In this document: piece after piece, positions 44,514 through 54,053 of the stretch
How the letters are laid out: each line of letters begins with the position of its first letter
Numbering within the stretch: position 1 is the stretch's first letter
DNA from: Bacteroidia bacterium
GTDB lineage: Bacteria; Bacteroidota; Bacteroidia; Flavobacteriales; Flavobacteriaceae
Direction of reading: 5' to 3'
NCBI GenBank assembly: GCA_030428865.1
Contig: JAUIEK010000001.1
Coordinates: 124,001-188,000 of the forward strand
DNA length: 64,000 bases
Made by a program: the position numbers and the translations under genes
Notes under the pieces: generated by a model
Seen by the model: the letters and a program-made list of their open reading frames with translations, nothing else
The model's database searches: none
What the model was told of the DNA's origin: nothing

Positions 44514-45833
44514 AACAAGTTTGCTTACATTAAAAAGAGCTCTGTTTAAAACATTAAGTGCTTCTGGTTTATCTGTTGTTTTTACAAGCAAAGAAATATT
44601 ATAATTGCTTCCACCATAAGAAATCATTCTAATAGGAATGTTTTTTAATGCTTTAAAAATATTTGTGCTAATTCCTTCTTTATCTTGAGAAAAATCACCA
44701 ACAACACAAACAATACTTAAATCAGTATCTATTTCAATAGAACCAAAGGGTTGTAATTCTTCAAGTATTTTGTTAAGATGCGTATAATTATCAATAGTTA
44801 ACGATATAGCTACTTCTGAGGTAGTAATCATATCGATAGGTGTTTTATAGGTTTCAAAAACTTCAAAAACTTTTTTAAGAAAACCATAAGCCATTAACAT
44901 TCGGTACGATTTAATTTTTATCGCAATAATTCCGTCTTTAGCAGCAATAGAAGTTACAGATTTTCCAGAAGAGTTATTACTAATTAATGTTCCTTTTTGT
45001 TCTGGTTGAAATGTGTTTTTTACCAAAACAGGAATTCCTTTTTCCTTTGCAGGAAATAAACTCTGCGGATGTAATATTTTGGCGCCAAAATAAGCCAGCT
45101 CTGCAGCTTCATCAAAAGAAATTTTGTTTATAGAGAACGTGTTTTCTACAAAACGAGGATCATTATTATGCATACCATCAATATCTGTCCAAATTTGAAT
45201 TTCATAAACCTCTAAAGCAGCTCCAATTAAAGAAGCACTATAGTCACTGCCTCCGCGGTTTAGGTTAGAAATATTACCTAATTGATCTTTGCAAATAAAA
45301 CCTTGTGTTAAATAGGTGGTTGATGTCTTTTCCTGTAAAATCGGGTTTAGTAAATTTTTGATTTGATTACTATTTGGCTCTCCATTTTCATCAATTCTCA
45401 TAAAATCAAGAGCAGAAATTAAAACACTATCAACTTCTTTTTCTTGTAAATAAAACTGAATAATATGTGTTGAAATTATTTCGCCTTGTGCTAAAATAAT
45501 TCGCTCAACATCAGATGAAAAAGAAGATGAAAAAAACGCTTCTATTTCATTAATTCTTAATTCTAAAAAATTACTAGCAGCTTTTTTAGAGTTATTTGTT
45601 TCAAATAGATAATTAATGATTTGTAGGCAACGTTTTTCTAATTGTTGAATTTTATCATACGGTTTTTGCTGGTTTTTTAGCAAAGTAGAAAGTTCTACAA
45701 GCAAATTGGTAATACCCGAAAAAGCAGATAAAACCACTATTTTTTTTCCTGGAGTTTGGTTAATAATTTCAACGACTTGACGGATACTCTCCACAGACCC
45801 GACTGATGTTCCTCCAAACTTTAAAACCTTCAT
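44505..45833 (-). CDS. lysC: Aspartate kinase (monofunctional)
   Basis: A 442-aa kinase for the first step of Lys/Thr/Met synthesis. The amino-acid-kinase domain starts MKVLKFGGTSVGSVESI and includes NLNRGGSDYSASL and IWTDIDGMHNNDPR. A C-terminal regulatory region (about 300-442) carries ACT-type repeats. No homoserine dehydrogenase is fused. Divergently transcribed from the 219-aa gene at 45933. Confidence 0.93.
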   Translation of the reverse strand: MKVLKFGGTSVGSVESIRQVVEIINQTPGKKIVVLSAFSGITNLLVELSTLLKNQQKPYDKIQQLEKRCLQIINYLFETNNSKKAASNFLELRINEIEAFFSSSFSSDVERIILAQGEIISTHIIQFYLQEKEVDSVLISALDFMRIDENGEPNSNQIKNLLNPILQEKTSTTYLTQGFICKDQLGNISNLNRGGSDYSASLIGAALEVYEIQIWTDIDGMHNNDPRFVENTFSINKISFDEAAELAYFGAKILHPQSLFPAKEKGIPVLVKNTFQPEQKGTLISNNSSGKSVTSIAAKDGIIAIKIKSYRMLMAYGFLKKVFEVFETYKTPIDMITTSEVAISLTIDNYTHLNKILEELQPFGSIEIDTDLSIVCVVGDFSQDKEGISTNIFKALKNIPIRMISYGGSNYNISLLVKTTDKPEALNVLNRALFNVSKLVLV

Positions 45834-45932
45834 TACAACTAAATTTTAGGCAAAAGAAATAAGTTGTAGCAACCATTACAATTTTATTTGATAATTTCAC
45901 AAATTATAACAACGTGTTTAAAAATTAAACAA

Positions 45933-46592
45933 ATGAAAACGATTCAAGAAGCTGTTGAGAGTACAATTAGAAAAACGCCTTTTATTGAAGAGGCTTTATA
46001 TGAAAAACTAATAAATGTTTCTTCTTTGGCTCGAATCATTTTGCCAGATGTTTCTAAGCTTCTTAAAAAAGAAATAAAAGTAGGCGCTGTAATGATGGCA
46101 ATTAATCGATTATCGCCAGCAAACGAATTGCGAATTCGAAAAAATATTAAAACCTTAACACTTGCTATTGGAGATTTTATTGTTCGTTCAGACTTAAGAG
46201 ATATTACATTTAAAAACACAGATTCTCTTAGAAAAGAAATTGCTAAAATTGTAGACAAATCTTCTGAAGATAATGACTATTTTATAACAGTTTCTCAAGG
46301 AATTTTTGAAACCAATATTGTGTATAGTAAAAGTTTGCAGCCTTTTATTGATGATTTTTTTAAAGGCGAAAAAACAATCAATAACGTTCAAGATTTAGCA
46401 TCTATAACCATAAAACTTCCAAAAAATAATTTAGAACAACCAGGAATTTACTATTTCATTTTAAAGCAGTTGGCTTGGGCAAATATTTCACTACAAGAAA
46501 TAATATCAACCACAAACGAAATGACAATTGTGGTTAAAGAAAAAGATATTAACGAAGCCTTTGCTATTTTGATGGATATGAAGGTAAAATAG
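45933..46592 (+). CDS. ACT-like domain protein divergent from lysC, unknown
   Basis: A 219-aa soluble protein. The N-terminal half (MKTIQEAVESTIRKTPFIEE ... VGAVMMAINRLS) looks like a helical, winged-helix-type domain. The C-terminal half (about 140-219) has the beta-alpha-beta pattern of an ACT domain, e.g. GIYYFILKQLAWANISLQEI and MTIVVKEKDINEAFAILMDM. Position opposite lysC suggests an amino-acid-linked regulator, but that is inference. The ATG at 45933 follows a short leader; the frame opens further upstream at 45888. Confidence 0.65.
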   Translation: MKTIQEAVESTIRKTPFIEEALYEKLINVSSLARIILPDVSKLLKKEIKVGAVMMAINRLSPANELRIRKNIKTLTLAIGDFIVRSDLRDITFKNTDSLRKEIAKIVDKSSEDNDYFITVSQGIFETNIVYSKSLQPFIDDFFKGEKTINNVQDLASITIKLPKNNLEQPGIYYFILKQLAWANISLQEIISTTNEMTIVVKEKDINEAFAILMDMKVK

Positions 46593-46595
46593 CAG

Positions 46596-47135
46596 CTATT
46601 TTAACCCAGTTGTTTTTCCGTCAATGCTAATCAAGTTTTTTTCTTGCCAATACTTTTTAATTCCTTGCTCTCCTTTTTCTTTTGCCCAGTTGTTTAATTC
46701 CTCTCTTTCTCCTTTGTATTCAAAAAAAGGAATAGACATACCGCAAGATGTTTGAGCGCTTTGAACACAAATGTCAAAAACCTGACGAGCTCCTGGAGTT
46801 TCTGGAAATAAACCGATAACATCATTCCACTTATCATCTTTAGGATGAATTGCCTTTCCTTTTCCGTAGACTCTTAAAATATTAGGAGCTCCGTTAAATG
46901 CACAAAACATTAATGTAATTCTTTCGTTTTCTAGCAAATGAGCAGCGGTTTCGTTACCACTTCCGGTCACATTTAACCAAAGCACTCTATTATCATCTAC
47001 AACCCTTAAAGAATCCATTCCTTTTGGTGATAGATTTATTCTTCCTTCTTCTGGAGCAGTTGCAACAAAGAAAACCTTTTGATTTTTGATAAAGTTTTGA
47101 AGTCTTGTGGTTAGTTTATCATAGAACTTTGCCAT
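46596..47135 (-). CDS. Pyridoxamine 5'-phosphate oxidase-family protein
   Basis: A 179-aa flavin-binding split-barrel protein: FYDKLTTRLQNFIKNQKVFFV at the start, then GRINLSPKGMDSLRVVDDNR and LLENERITLMFCAFNGAPNI strands. Members bind FMN or heme-like cofactors; the substrate is unknown. Begins 2 nt after the upstream 131-aa gene ends, in a minus-strand run that starts with pheS. Convergent with the ACT-like gene. Confidence 0.85.
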   Translation of the reverse strand: MAKFYDKLTTRLQNFIKNQKVFFVATAPEEGRINLSPKGMDSLRVVDDNRVLWLNVTGSGNETAAHLLENERITLMFCAFNGAPNILRVYGKGKAIHPKDDKWNDVIGLFPETPGARQVFDICVQSAQTSCGMSIPFFEYKGEREELNNWAKEKGEQGIKKYWQEKNLISIDGKTTGLK

Positions 47136-47137
47136 AA

Positions 47138-47533
47138 CTATTTTGCTAGAATTCCTCTTTTATTTAATGATGTAATCATTCTTAGATTCTCTTCTTTAAT
47201 AGTATTTTTAGAAAAAAAGTAGGTTTTATCGAAAAGAATATTATCAAGAAAAAAAGAAACCTGAAACTGATTATTTAACTTAAATAATTCTGGCTGAATC
47301 AATTCTATTTTAGCAAACGAGTTGGCTGGAAGAACATCAATTTTTTTGCGCATTGTAGAGGTTTTATCCTTTTCGTCAAAACCTTTTGAAACCACTACAA
47401 CCATTTCTAAATCAGTGTTATTTTCATTAATGATATAAATGTTCCAATCTTGTGATTTGTAAATATCATTATACTCTAAAACAGCAGCTATATAAACTCC
47501 AGAAACTACGGGTATTTTAATATCTTTTTTCAA
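47138..47533 (-). CDS. Conserved-type protein downstream of pheS, unknown
   Basis: A 131-aa beta-rich soluble protein (IPVVSGVYIAAVLEYNDIYK, then NNTDLEMVVVVSKGF and FQVSFFLDNILFDKTYFF). No family recognised and no signal peptide. The start is a TTG at 47533 abutting the pheS stop, so translation is coupled to pheS. Followed after 2 nt by the PPOX-like gene. Confidence 0.65.
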   Translation of the reverse strand: MKKDIKIPVVSGVYIAAVLEYNDIYKSQDWNIYIINENNTDLEMVVVVSKGFDEKDKTSTMRKKIDVLPANSFAKIELIQPELFKLNNQFQVSFFLDNILFDKTYFFSKNTIKEENLRMITSLNKRGILAK

Positions 47534-48553
47534 TTATAAAACAGCTTTAAACTGCTCTAAAAACCGAACGTCGTTTTCGTAAAACATTCTAATATCAGGA
47601 ATTTGGTATAGTAGCATTGCAATACGTTCTATTCCCATTCCAAATGCATAGCCACTGTATTTTGTAGGGTCAATATTGCAATTTTTTAATACGTTAGGAT
47701 CTACCATTCCGCAACCCATAATTTCTAACCAGCCTGTGCCTTTTGTGATTCGGTAATCTGTTTCTGTTTTTAACCCCCAATAAATATCAACTTCGGCACT
47801 CGGTTCTGTAAAAGGAAAGTAAGACGGTCTTAGTCTGATTTTTGACTTCCCAAACATTTCTTGTGTAAAATACAGTAAGGTCTGTTTTAAATCAGCAAAA
47901 GAAACATCCGTATCTATATACAATCCTTCTACTTGATGAAAAATACAGTGAGATCTTGCCGAAATATCTTCATTTCTAAAAACCCTACCAGGAGAAATTG
48001 TTCTAATAGGTGGCTTATGATTTTCCATATAACGAACCTGAACAGAAGATGTATGCGTCCTTAGTAACGTATCAGGGTTTTTTTCGATAAAAAAAGTATC
48101 CTGCATATCTCTTGCAGGATGATATTCTGGCAAATTTAATGCTGTAAAATTATGCCAGTCATCTTCTATTTCTGGACCTTCAGAAACCGTAAAACCAATC
48201 CGATTAAAAACGTCTATAATTTGGTTTTTAACCAAAGAAATAGGATGTCTTGATCCTAATTGAATAGGCTCAGAAGGGCGTGTTAAATCACCATACTTTC
48301 TTTTTTCTTGTTGATTGCTCTCTAAAGTTTCTAGACTGTTTTTAACTGCATCTTCAGAAGCTTTTTTTAAGTCATTTAATGCTTTTCCAAATTCTTTACG
48401 TTGGCTTGGATCTACATTTTTAAATGCTGCAAAAAGGTCTTTTAACAAACCCTTGCTTCCTAGAAACTTAATTCTGAAAGCTTCAATTTCATCTTTGGTT
48501 TTTCCTTTAAAAGAATTTACCTCAGCAATATATTCTTGTACTTTTTCTAACAT
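47534..48553 (-). CDS. pheS: Phenylalanyl-tRNA synthetase alpha subunit
   Basis: A class II subunit of 339 aa. An N-terminal coiled arm (about 1-85) precedes the catalytic domain with TRPSEPIQLGSRHP, the motif 2 region PGRVFRNEDISARSHCIFHQ and the motif 3 region YAFGMGIERIAMLLY. It pairs with PheT, not in this window. The frame opens at a TTG at 48580, but that codon lies within a TAACTTTG box; the ATG at 48553 gives the normal N-terminus. Confidence 0.95.
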   Translation of the reverse strand: MLEKVQEYIAEVNSFKGKTKDEIEAFRIKFLGSKGLLKDLFAAFKNVDPSQRKEFGKALNDLKKASEDAVKNSLETLESNQQEKRKYGDLTRPSEPIQLGSRHPISLVKNQIIDVFNRIGFTVSEGPEIEDDWHNFTALNLPEYHPARDMQDTFFIEKNPDTLLRTHTSSVQVRYMENHKPPIRTISPGRVFRNEDISARSHCIFHQVEGLYIDTDVSFADLKQTLLYFTQEMFGKSKIRLRPSYFPFTEPSAEVDIYWGLKTETDYRITKGTGWLEIMGCGMVDPNVLKNCNIDPTKYSGYAFGMGIERIAMLLYQIPDIRMFYENDVRFLEQFKAVL

Positions 48554-48577
48554 AGATTCAGAATAGAAATCAAACGG

Positions 48578-48585
48578 CAAAGTTA
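48578..48585 (-). promoter_or_regulatory. -7 box of pheS
   Basis: Minus-strand TAACTTTG, matching TAnnTTTG, 24 nt before the chosen ATG. It decides against the upstream TTG start. Confidence 0.55.
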
Positions 48586-48712
48586 CATTTTTTCATAGGA
48601 TATATAAGTAGAAAGCGATACAAACCCTTAGAAGCTCCGAAAACGTTTGAGTTTCTTACTTCATTGCTCTAAACAAAACAAAATAAACACATTTTATAGC
48701 AGTAAAATATTT

Positions 48713-48720
48713 TATCTTTG
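48713..48720 (+). promoter_or_regulatory. -7 box of gdhA
   Basis: TATCTTTG, 26 nt before the gdhA ATG. No -33 TTG at normal spacing. Confidence 0.6.
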
Positions 48721-48746
48721 CGCATTAATTAACAAGTAAACCAGTC

Positions 48747-50102
48747 ATGATAAAAGAAGTAGAAGCTAAAATTGATGCTTTTATGGATTTGGTGAAAGAA
48801 AGAAATCACCATGAGCCAGAGTTTTTACAAGCCGTTCAAGAAGTTGCAGAAACTGTAATTCCTTATATCGTTAAGAACGATATTTACCACGGTAAAAATA
48901 TATTATTAAGGATGGTAGAACCTGAGAGATTACTATCTTTTAGAGTATCTTGGGTTGATGACAAAGGAGAAATCCAGGTAAACAGAGGTTATAGAATTCA
49001 AATGAATTCTGCTATTGGTCCATATAAAGGAGGATTGCGTTTTCATCCTTCTGTTAATGCCAGTATTTTAAAGTTCTTAGCTTTTGAGCAAGTTTTCAAA
49101 AACGCGTTAACTACTCTACCAATGGGCGGAGGAAAAGGAGGTTCTGATTTTGACCCAAAAGGAAAATCGGATAACGAGATTATGCGTTTCTGCCATGCAT
49201 TTATGAGCGAATTATTCAGACATATTGGTCCAAATACAGATGTGCCTGCAGGAGATATTGGTGTTGGCGGACGCGAGATTGGTTTTATGTTTGGGATGTA
49301 TAAAAAACTAAGAAATGAATTTACAGGTGTACTTACAGGTAAAGGAGCATCTTGGGGAGGTTCTTTAATAAGACCAGAAGCTACAGGATACGGTAATGTA
49401 TATTTTGCACAAAACATGTTAGCTACAAAAGGAGATTCTTTTCAAGGGAAAACAGTTGCTATTTCTGGTTCAGGAAATGTAGCGCAATATGCCGCAGAAA
49501 AATCTATTGAACTAGGAGCTAAGGTAGTTACCATGTCAGATTCATCTGGTTATATTTATGACGAAGAAGGCATTAATACAGAAAAGCTAGCTTTTGTTAT
49601 GAATCTTAAGAATGTAAAAAGAGGCAGAATTCATGAATATGTAGAGAAATACCCGAATGCAAAATTCTTTAAAGGAGAAAAGCCGTGGTCTGTAACATGT
49701 GATATTGCACTACCATGTGCAACACAAAATGAATTAGATGGTGATGCGGCAAAAACATTAATAGAAAATGGTTGTGTTTGTGTAAGCGAGGGTGCTAATA
49801 TGCCATCTACTCCAGAAGCAATTCACGCATTTCAATCTAAAGGAGTTTTATTTGCTCCAGGAAAGGCTTCTAACGCAGGAGGTGTTGCTGTTTCTGGTTT
49901 AGAGATGAGCCAAAACTCATTACGTTATAACTGGACAAGAGAAGAAGTAGATGCCAAACTAAAACAAATTATGGCGGATATTCATGCATCTTGCACAAAA
50001 TATGGAACGAATGATGATGGTTCTATAGATTACGTAAGAGGAGCCAATATTGCTGGTTTTGTAAAAGTTGCAGATGCTATGTTAGCACAAGGTATTGTGT
50101 AA
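48747..50102 (+). CDS. gdhA: NADP-specific glutamate dehydrogenase
   Basis: A 451-aa hexameric dehydrogenase for ammonium assimilation. The substrate-site lysines lie in YKGGLRFHPS (about 93-102) and PMGGGKGGSDFDPKGK (125-140, Lys130). The dinucleotide fold has VAISGSGNVAQYAAEK. Length and the PMGGGKGGSDFDP form suit the NADP-type bacterial enzyme. A strong terminator follows. Confidence 0.95.
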   Translation: MIKEVEAKIDAFMDLVKERNHHEPEFLQAVQEVAETVIPYIVKNDIYHGKNILLRMVEPERLLSFRVSWVDDKGEIQVNRGYRIQMNSAIGPYKGGLRFHPSVNASILKFLAFEQVFKNALTTLPMGGGKGGSDFDPKGKSDNEIMRFCHAFMSELFRHIGPNTDVPAGDIGVGGREIGFMFGMYKKLRNEFTGVLTGKGASWGGSLIRPEATGYGNVYFAQNMLATKGDSFQGKTVAISGSGNVAQYAAEKSIELGAKVVTMSDSSGYIYDEEGINTEKLAFVMNLKNVKRGRIHEYVEKYPNAKFFKGEKPWSVTCDIALPCATQNELDGDAAKTLIENGCVCVSEGANMPSTPEAIHAFQSKGVLFAPGKASNAGGVAVSGLEMSQNSLRYNWTREEVDAKLKQIMADIHASCTKYGTNDDGSIDYVRGANIAGFVKVADAMLAQGIV

Positions 50103-50125
50103 GTAAATAGTTAAGATTATATCAT

Positions 50126-50163
50126 AAAAAAACCAAGAAGAAAAATTCTTCTTGGTTTTTTTA
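50126..50163. terminator. Terminator after gdhA
   Basis: Stem AAAACCAAGAAGAA / TTCTTCTTGGTTTT, A-run before and T-run after. Confidence 0.9.
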
Positions 50164-50218
50164 TTTTTTATAATTAGGTTTAACAGAATTAAATTATTAA
50201 CCCCTAAACATTATCATT

Positions 50219-50635
50219 ATGAAGAAATTACTTTTACTATTTATTTTGTCAGCTGGTTTATTTGGCTGCTCAGAGAACCAAGATTTATTTCTTGAAGAGA
50301 CTGCTTTAAAAGAAAATGGCAAAGACATTCTACTTGCAGTTGAAAAAATTCTTTTAAAAGAAAAAAGTAAAGATAAAGAAATTCTACTTGCAAGAGCAGG
50401 AGCAGCAGAGGATGATTGTTCAGGTCCACAAAATACAATGAGAGAAATAAGTCGTGAGATGGGGATTATAGCTGATAGAATGAGAGAAGAGACTGATAGA
50501 CTTCGTGAGGGAGCTGCTACTGTTGAAGAAGTTACACGGGTAATAGCACCATTGTTACATACTTATGAAGTATACTCAAATCAATATGAGTATGTAGCAA
50601 TAATATACGACGCTTGTATTTGTTTAAATATTTAA
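50219..50635 (+). CDS. Small lipoprotein, unknown (orphan)
   Basis: A 138-aa protein with a lipoprotein signal (MKKLLLLFILSAGLFGCSEN, lipidated Cys17). A lysine/glutamate-rich stretch with an imperfect repeat follows (KDILLAVEKILLKE / KDKEILLARAGA). The helical body (MREISREMGIIADRMREETD) leads to a C-terminal Cys pair (DACICLNI). No family recognised. It is a single-gene unit with terminators on both sides. Confidence 0.65.
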   Translation: MKKLLLLFILSAGLFGCSENQDLFLEETALKENGKDILLAVEKILLKEKSKDKEILLARAGAAEDDCSGPQNTMREISREMGIIADRMREETDRLREGAATVEEVTRVIAPLLHTYEVYSNQYEYVAIIYDACICLNI

Positions 50636-50720
50636 TTTATTATGAAAAATTAGTTGGTCTTAATTATGAATATGATATTTTCTAAACCAATGAATATTTA
50701 AATAAAATAAAATTTACTAA

Positions 50721-50757
50721 AAAGGATATGCTGAATGAAAGCATATCCTTTTTTTAT
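50721..50757 (+). terminator. Terminator after the orphan lipoprotein gene
   Basis: Stem AAAGGATATGC / GCATATCCTTT with a 9-nt loop and a T-run, ending 9 nt before dinB. The dinB promoter would therefore have to overlap it or lie upstream. Confidence 0.85.
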
Positions 50758-50766
50758 TTTTAAGAT

Positions 50767-51849
50767 GTGCTTAATACAAACGGATACCGAAAAATTATCC
50801 ATATAGATATGGATGCTTTTTACGCCTCGGTAGAACAGCTAGACAATCCAGCTTTAGTAGGAAAAGCAATTGCTGTTGGCGGAGGTGAAAAACGAGGTGT
50901 TGTAGCTGCGGCAAGTTACGAGGCTAGAAAATATGGTGTACGATCTGCCATGAGTGGTTTTTTGGCAAAGCAGAAATGCCCACATCTTATTTTTGTGAAA
51001 CCTCGTTTTTCTAGATACAAAGAAATATCTGCTCAAATTAGAGCAATTTTTTACGACTATACAGATTTGGTAGAACCTCTTTCTCTTGATGAAGCGTATT
51101 TAGATGTTACAGAAAATAAAAAAGGAATTCCGTCTGCAACAATAATAGCACAAGAAATTAGACATAAAATATGGGAAGAATTGCACCTAAGAGCTTCTGC
51201 AGGAATTTCCATTAATAAATTTTTAGCCAAAGTAGCATCAGATATTAATAAACCGAATGGGCAAAAAACGATTCCGCCCGAAGAAGTAATTTCTTTTTTG
51301 GAGGAATTACCCATAAATAAGTTTCATGGTATAGGAAAAGTTACAGCTGCAAAAATGCACAGCCATGGTATTTTTAATGGTAAAGATTTAAAAGAAAAAA
51401 CACAGGAAGAGCTAGTAGCTCTTTTTGGAAAATCAGGCAGATATTACTACAATATTGTAAGAGGTATTGGAACAAGTGAGGTAAAACCGAACCGAATTAG
51501 AAAATCCATAGCAGCAGAAAGAACATTTTCAGAAAATATTTCTTCAGAAATATTTATGTTAGAACGACTAGAAAAAATTGCACAAGAACTTGAGCAGCGA
51601 ATTAGCAACTCTAAAACCAAAGGAAAAACAATTACATTAAAAATAAAGTATAGCGATTTTACTCAGCAAACAAGAAGCAAAACCCTTACGGATTATATCT
51701 TTAAAAAAGATGAATTTATGCCCGTTGTACAAGAATTGCTGTACCAAGATAAATTGAAAAATTCAGTAAGATTACTAGGAATTTCTTTGAGCAATCTGAA
51801 TACAGAAAAAGTTAAGCCAATTCTAGTACAGCTAAAATTTGATTTTTAA
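50767..51849 (+). CDS. dinB: DNA polymerase IV (Y family)
   Basis: A 360-aa translesion polymerase. Palm motifs: HIDMDAFYASVEQL (Asp14, Asp16) and LSLDEAYLDVT (Asp108, Glu109), the metal-binding acidic residues. Then thumb with helix-hairpin-helix (INKFHGIGKVTAAKMHSHGI), little finger to the end. The start is a GTG at 50767; the ATG at 50765 is out of frame. Overlaps the stop of the convergent DUF3829 gene by 4 nt. Confidence 0.94.
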   Translation: MLNTNGYRKIIHIDMDAFYASVEQLDNPALVGKAIAVGGGEKRGVVAAASYEARKYGVRSAMSGFLAKQKCPHLIFVKPRFSRYKEISAQIRAIFYDYTDLVEPLSLDEAYLDVTENKKGIPSATIIAQEIRHKIWEELHLRASAGISINKFLAKVASDINKPNGQKTIPPEEVISFLEELPINKFHGIGKVTAAKMHSHGIFNGKDLKEKTQEELVALFGKSGRYYYNIVRGIGTSEVKPNRIRKSIAAERTFSENISSEIFMLERLEKIAQELEQRISNSKTKGKTITLKIKYSDFTQQTRSKTLTDYIFKKDEFMPVVQELLYQDKLKNSVRLLGISLSNLNTEKVKPILVQLKFDF

Positions 51850-52856
51850 TTCATTCGATTAAAATCATTAACAACTCCACCAAAACCTTCTCGTATTTTT
51901 TCTGGAGAACCTCTCTCTAATGTAGCACTTCTATGAAATTTGTAAGAAGAAGGTAAGGTAAAATCATTTTTTTCTAATCGTTCTTTCAATTTTCGAGCAT
52001 CTACAATAAATTGTTGTACACTACTTTTAAAAGAGGGCAAATAGGCTTTTTTAAACTTCCCTATTTCTTTTTCTACTCGTTCTTCATCAGAAGCTTTTTC
52101 AGTAAATTCATCGTAGGCTTTAAGAAGATCATTAAAAGCAGCAATGTATAAATCCTTGTCTATTTCGCTAATAGTTTCTATTGAGTTGTCTTGTAGTGTA
52201 GCAATTAAATTACGTGCATTTTCTAGTAGCATTGACTTTGCATACAATAAATCCAATCCTTCTTCTTTATACTTGTCAAGTTCTGCTTTTTTAATCTGCT
52301 CTCCTAAAACATCTAGTTTAGCAAATAGTATAGAGTCTTTTTTAAAATAATTTTCAAATGCATTTATTAGCCCAGAATGCATTTCTTTAGCCTTGGAATA
52401 TTCATCATCTTTATAACCTTCCATCGCGTAATAATCGTAAGCTTTTAGTACTATTTTATCTAAATTTTTTACTGCTTCTACGGCTTCTTTTCCAGCAGCG
52501 TCTACTTCTTTAAAATCAGGTTTTTTGCTTAAGTATGGTTCTAGTCTCTCTGCAGCATTCATCGTTATTTTATACAAATCAATATCTCTTTCTTTACCTG
52601 TAACACCTTTGTGTGGATCAATAGATTTTGTGTATCGATTGTAAGATCTTTCAACACTTGTTTGAGTGTTATTTATAAACGAAATAAATGCGTTGTATTT
52701 TTCAATAGTTGCGTCTGCTAGCAAACCTTCTTCACCAACATCTTTTTTTATTTCTTTAATTAATTTAGTTGAGGTATTGGAATCTGAATCTTTTTTTGTT
52801 GCTGTATTACAAGAGATAAGGAAGCAAAGGCTAGTAATAAATAGTAGATTTCTCAT
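51846..52856 (-). CDS. DUF3829 family lipoprotein
   Basis: A 336-aa protein with a lipoprotein signal (MRNLLFITSLCFLISCNTA). An all-helical DUF3829 domain follows, with long charged helices such as EKYNAFISFINNTQTSVERS, ending FGGVVNDFNRMN. Function unknown, surface or periplasmic. The frame starts further upstream at 52880; the ATG at 52856 gives a proper signal peptide. Divergent from the FAD oxidoreductase gene. Confidence 0.82.
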   Translation of the reverse strand: MRNLLFITSLCFLISCNTATKKDSDSNTSTKLIKEIKKDVGEEGLLADATIEKYNAFISFINNTQTSVERSYNRYTKSIDPHKGVTGKERDIDLYKITMNAAERLEPYLSKKPDFKEVDAAGKEAVEAVKNLDKIVLKAYDYYAMEGYKDDEYSKAKEMHSGLINAFENYFKKDSILFAKLDVLGEQIKKAELDKYKEEGLDLLYAKSMLLENARNLIATLQDNSIETISEIDKDLYIAAFNDLLKAYDEFTEKASDEERVEKEIGKFKKAYLPSFKSSVQQFIVDARKLKERLEKNDFTLPSSYKFHRSATLERGSPEKIREGFGGVVNDFNRMN

Positions 52857-52943
52857 GACTTTTATAAAATAGATTCTCAAAAATAATAATTAAAAGATGT
52901 AAAATCGGTTATTTTTGAGTTCAAATTTTATTTAGTTACAGAT

Positions 52944-54053
52944 ATGCACTTAAGTTATTGGGAACAGAAAGAATGGTTTTCTAATCTAGATTTTGTTATT
53001 GTTGGTAGCGGAATTGTTGGTTTAAGCTGTGCAATAAATCTTAAAAATAAATATCCAAAAGCAAAAATAATTATTTTAGAAAAAGGTGTTTTACCACAAG
53101 GAGCTAGTACAAAAAATGCGGGTTTTGGTTGCTTTGGAAGCACATCAGAATTGTTAAGTGATTTAGAAAATCACACAGAAGAGGAAGTTTTAGAACTGGT
53201 TAAGAAAAGATGGGAAGGTCTTTCGCTTTTAAGAAAAACACTTGGCGATTCAACTATTGATTATCAACCTAATAAAGGTTTCGAGATTTTTCAAAATAAA
53301 GAAGAATTTGATCTTTGCGTTTCTCATATAAACAAACTAAATGATTTAGTAAAGCCTATTTTTTCTTCTTCTGTTTATTCTGTTTGTTCAAATCAGTTTC
53401 AGTTTAAAAATGTTGTACCAAACTACATTGTAAATCATTTTGAAGGACAGATAGATACAGGAAAAATGATGGCTTCCTTATTATCGTTAGCACAAAAGAA
53501 AGGGATTAGAGTTTTAAACTCGATTCAAGTAAAAAGTTTTTCAGATGATTCTTCTAGCGTCAAATTGTTAACAAACTTAGGACAGATTTCAAGCAAAAAA
53601 TTAGTCATTGCAGCCAATGGTTTTGCTAGACAATTAGATATAGAAAATGTGAAACCCGCAAGAGCGCAAGTTCTTATAACCAAGCCCATTAAAAATTTAG
53701 CAATCAAAGGAACTTTTCATCTAGATCAAGGTTTTTATTATTTCAGAAATATTGATAATCGAATTTTGCTAGGAGGAGGAAGAAACTTAGACTTTAAAAC
53801 AGAGGAAACAACTGATTTTGGAACAACAGAAATTATTCAGAGCAAGCTGGAAGAGTTGTTGAAAGAGGTAATTTTACCCAACCAGTCTTTCGAGATAGAA
53901 ATGCGTTGGAGCGGAATAATGGGTGTTGGAAACCAGAAAAAAGCGATTGTAAAGCAAATGTCAGACAATGTGTTTTGTGGTGTTCGTTTAGGCGGAATGG
54001 GAGTTGCTATTGGCTCATTGGTAGGAAAAGAAGTTGCGAAACTTATTGAATAA
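52944..54053 (+). CDS. FAD-dependent oxidoreductase, DAO family
   Basis: A 369-aa flavoenzyme. The FAD-binding loop is FVIVGSGIVGLSCAINLKNK (about 12-31) with LEKGVLPQGASTKNAGFGCF. The C-terminal substrate domain has YFRNIDNRILLGGGRNLDF and RLGGMGVAIGSLVGKEVA. It belongs to the D-amino-acid dehydrogenase/glycine oxidase group. The natural substrate is unknown. Its 3' end overlaps the convergent ABC ATPase gene by 11 nt. Confidence 0.86.
   Translation: MHLSYWEQKEWFSNLDFVIVGSGIVGLSCAINLKNKYPKAKIIILEKGVLPQGASTKNAGFGCFGSTSELLSDLENHTEEEVLELVKKRWEGLSLLRKTLGDSTIDYQPNKGFEIFQNKEEFDLCVSHINKLNDLVKPIFSSSVYSVCSNQFQFKNVVPNYIVNHFEGQIDTGKMMASLLSLAQKKGIRVLNSIQVKSFSDDSSSVKLLTNLGQISSKKLVIAANGFARQLDIENVKPARAQVLITKPIKNLAIKGTFHLDQGFYYFRNIDNRILLGGGRNLDFKTEETTDFGTTEIIQSKLEELLKEVILPNQSFEIEMRWSGIMGVGNQKKAIVKQMSDNVFCGVRLGGMGVAIGSLVGKEVAKLIE

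Noticed and set aside
49043..49417. A minus-strand frame of 124 codons inside gdhA
   Set aside because: It lies wholly within the well-supported gdhA gene, in a proline-rich shadow frame.
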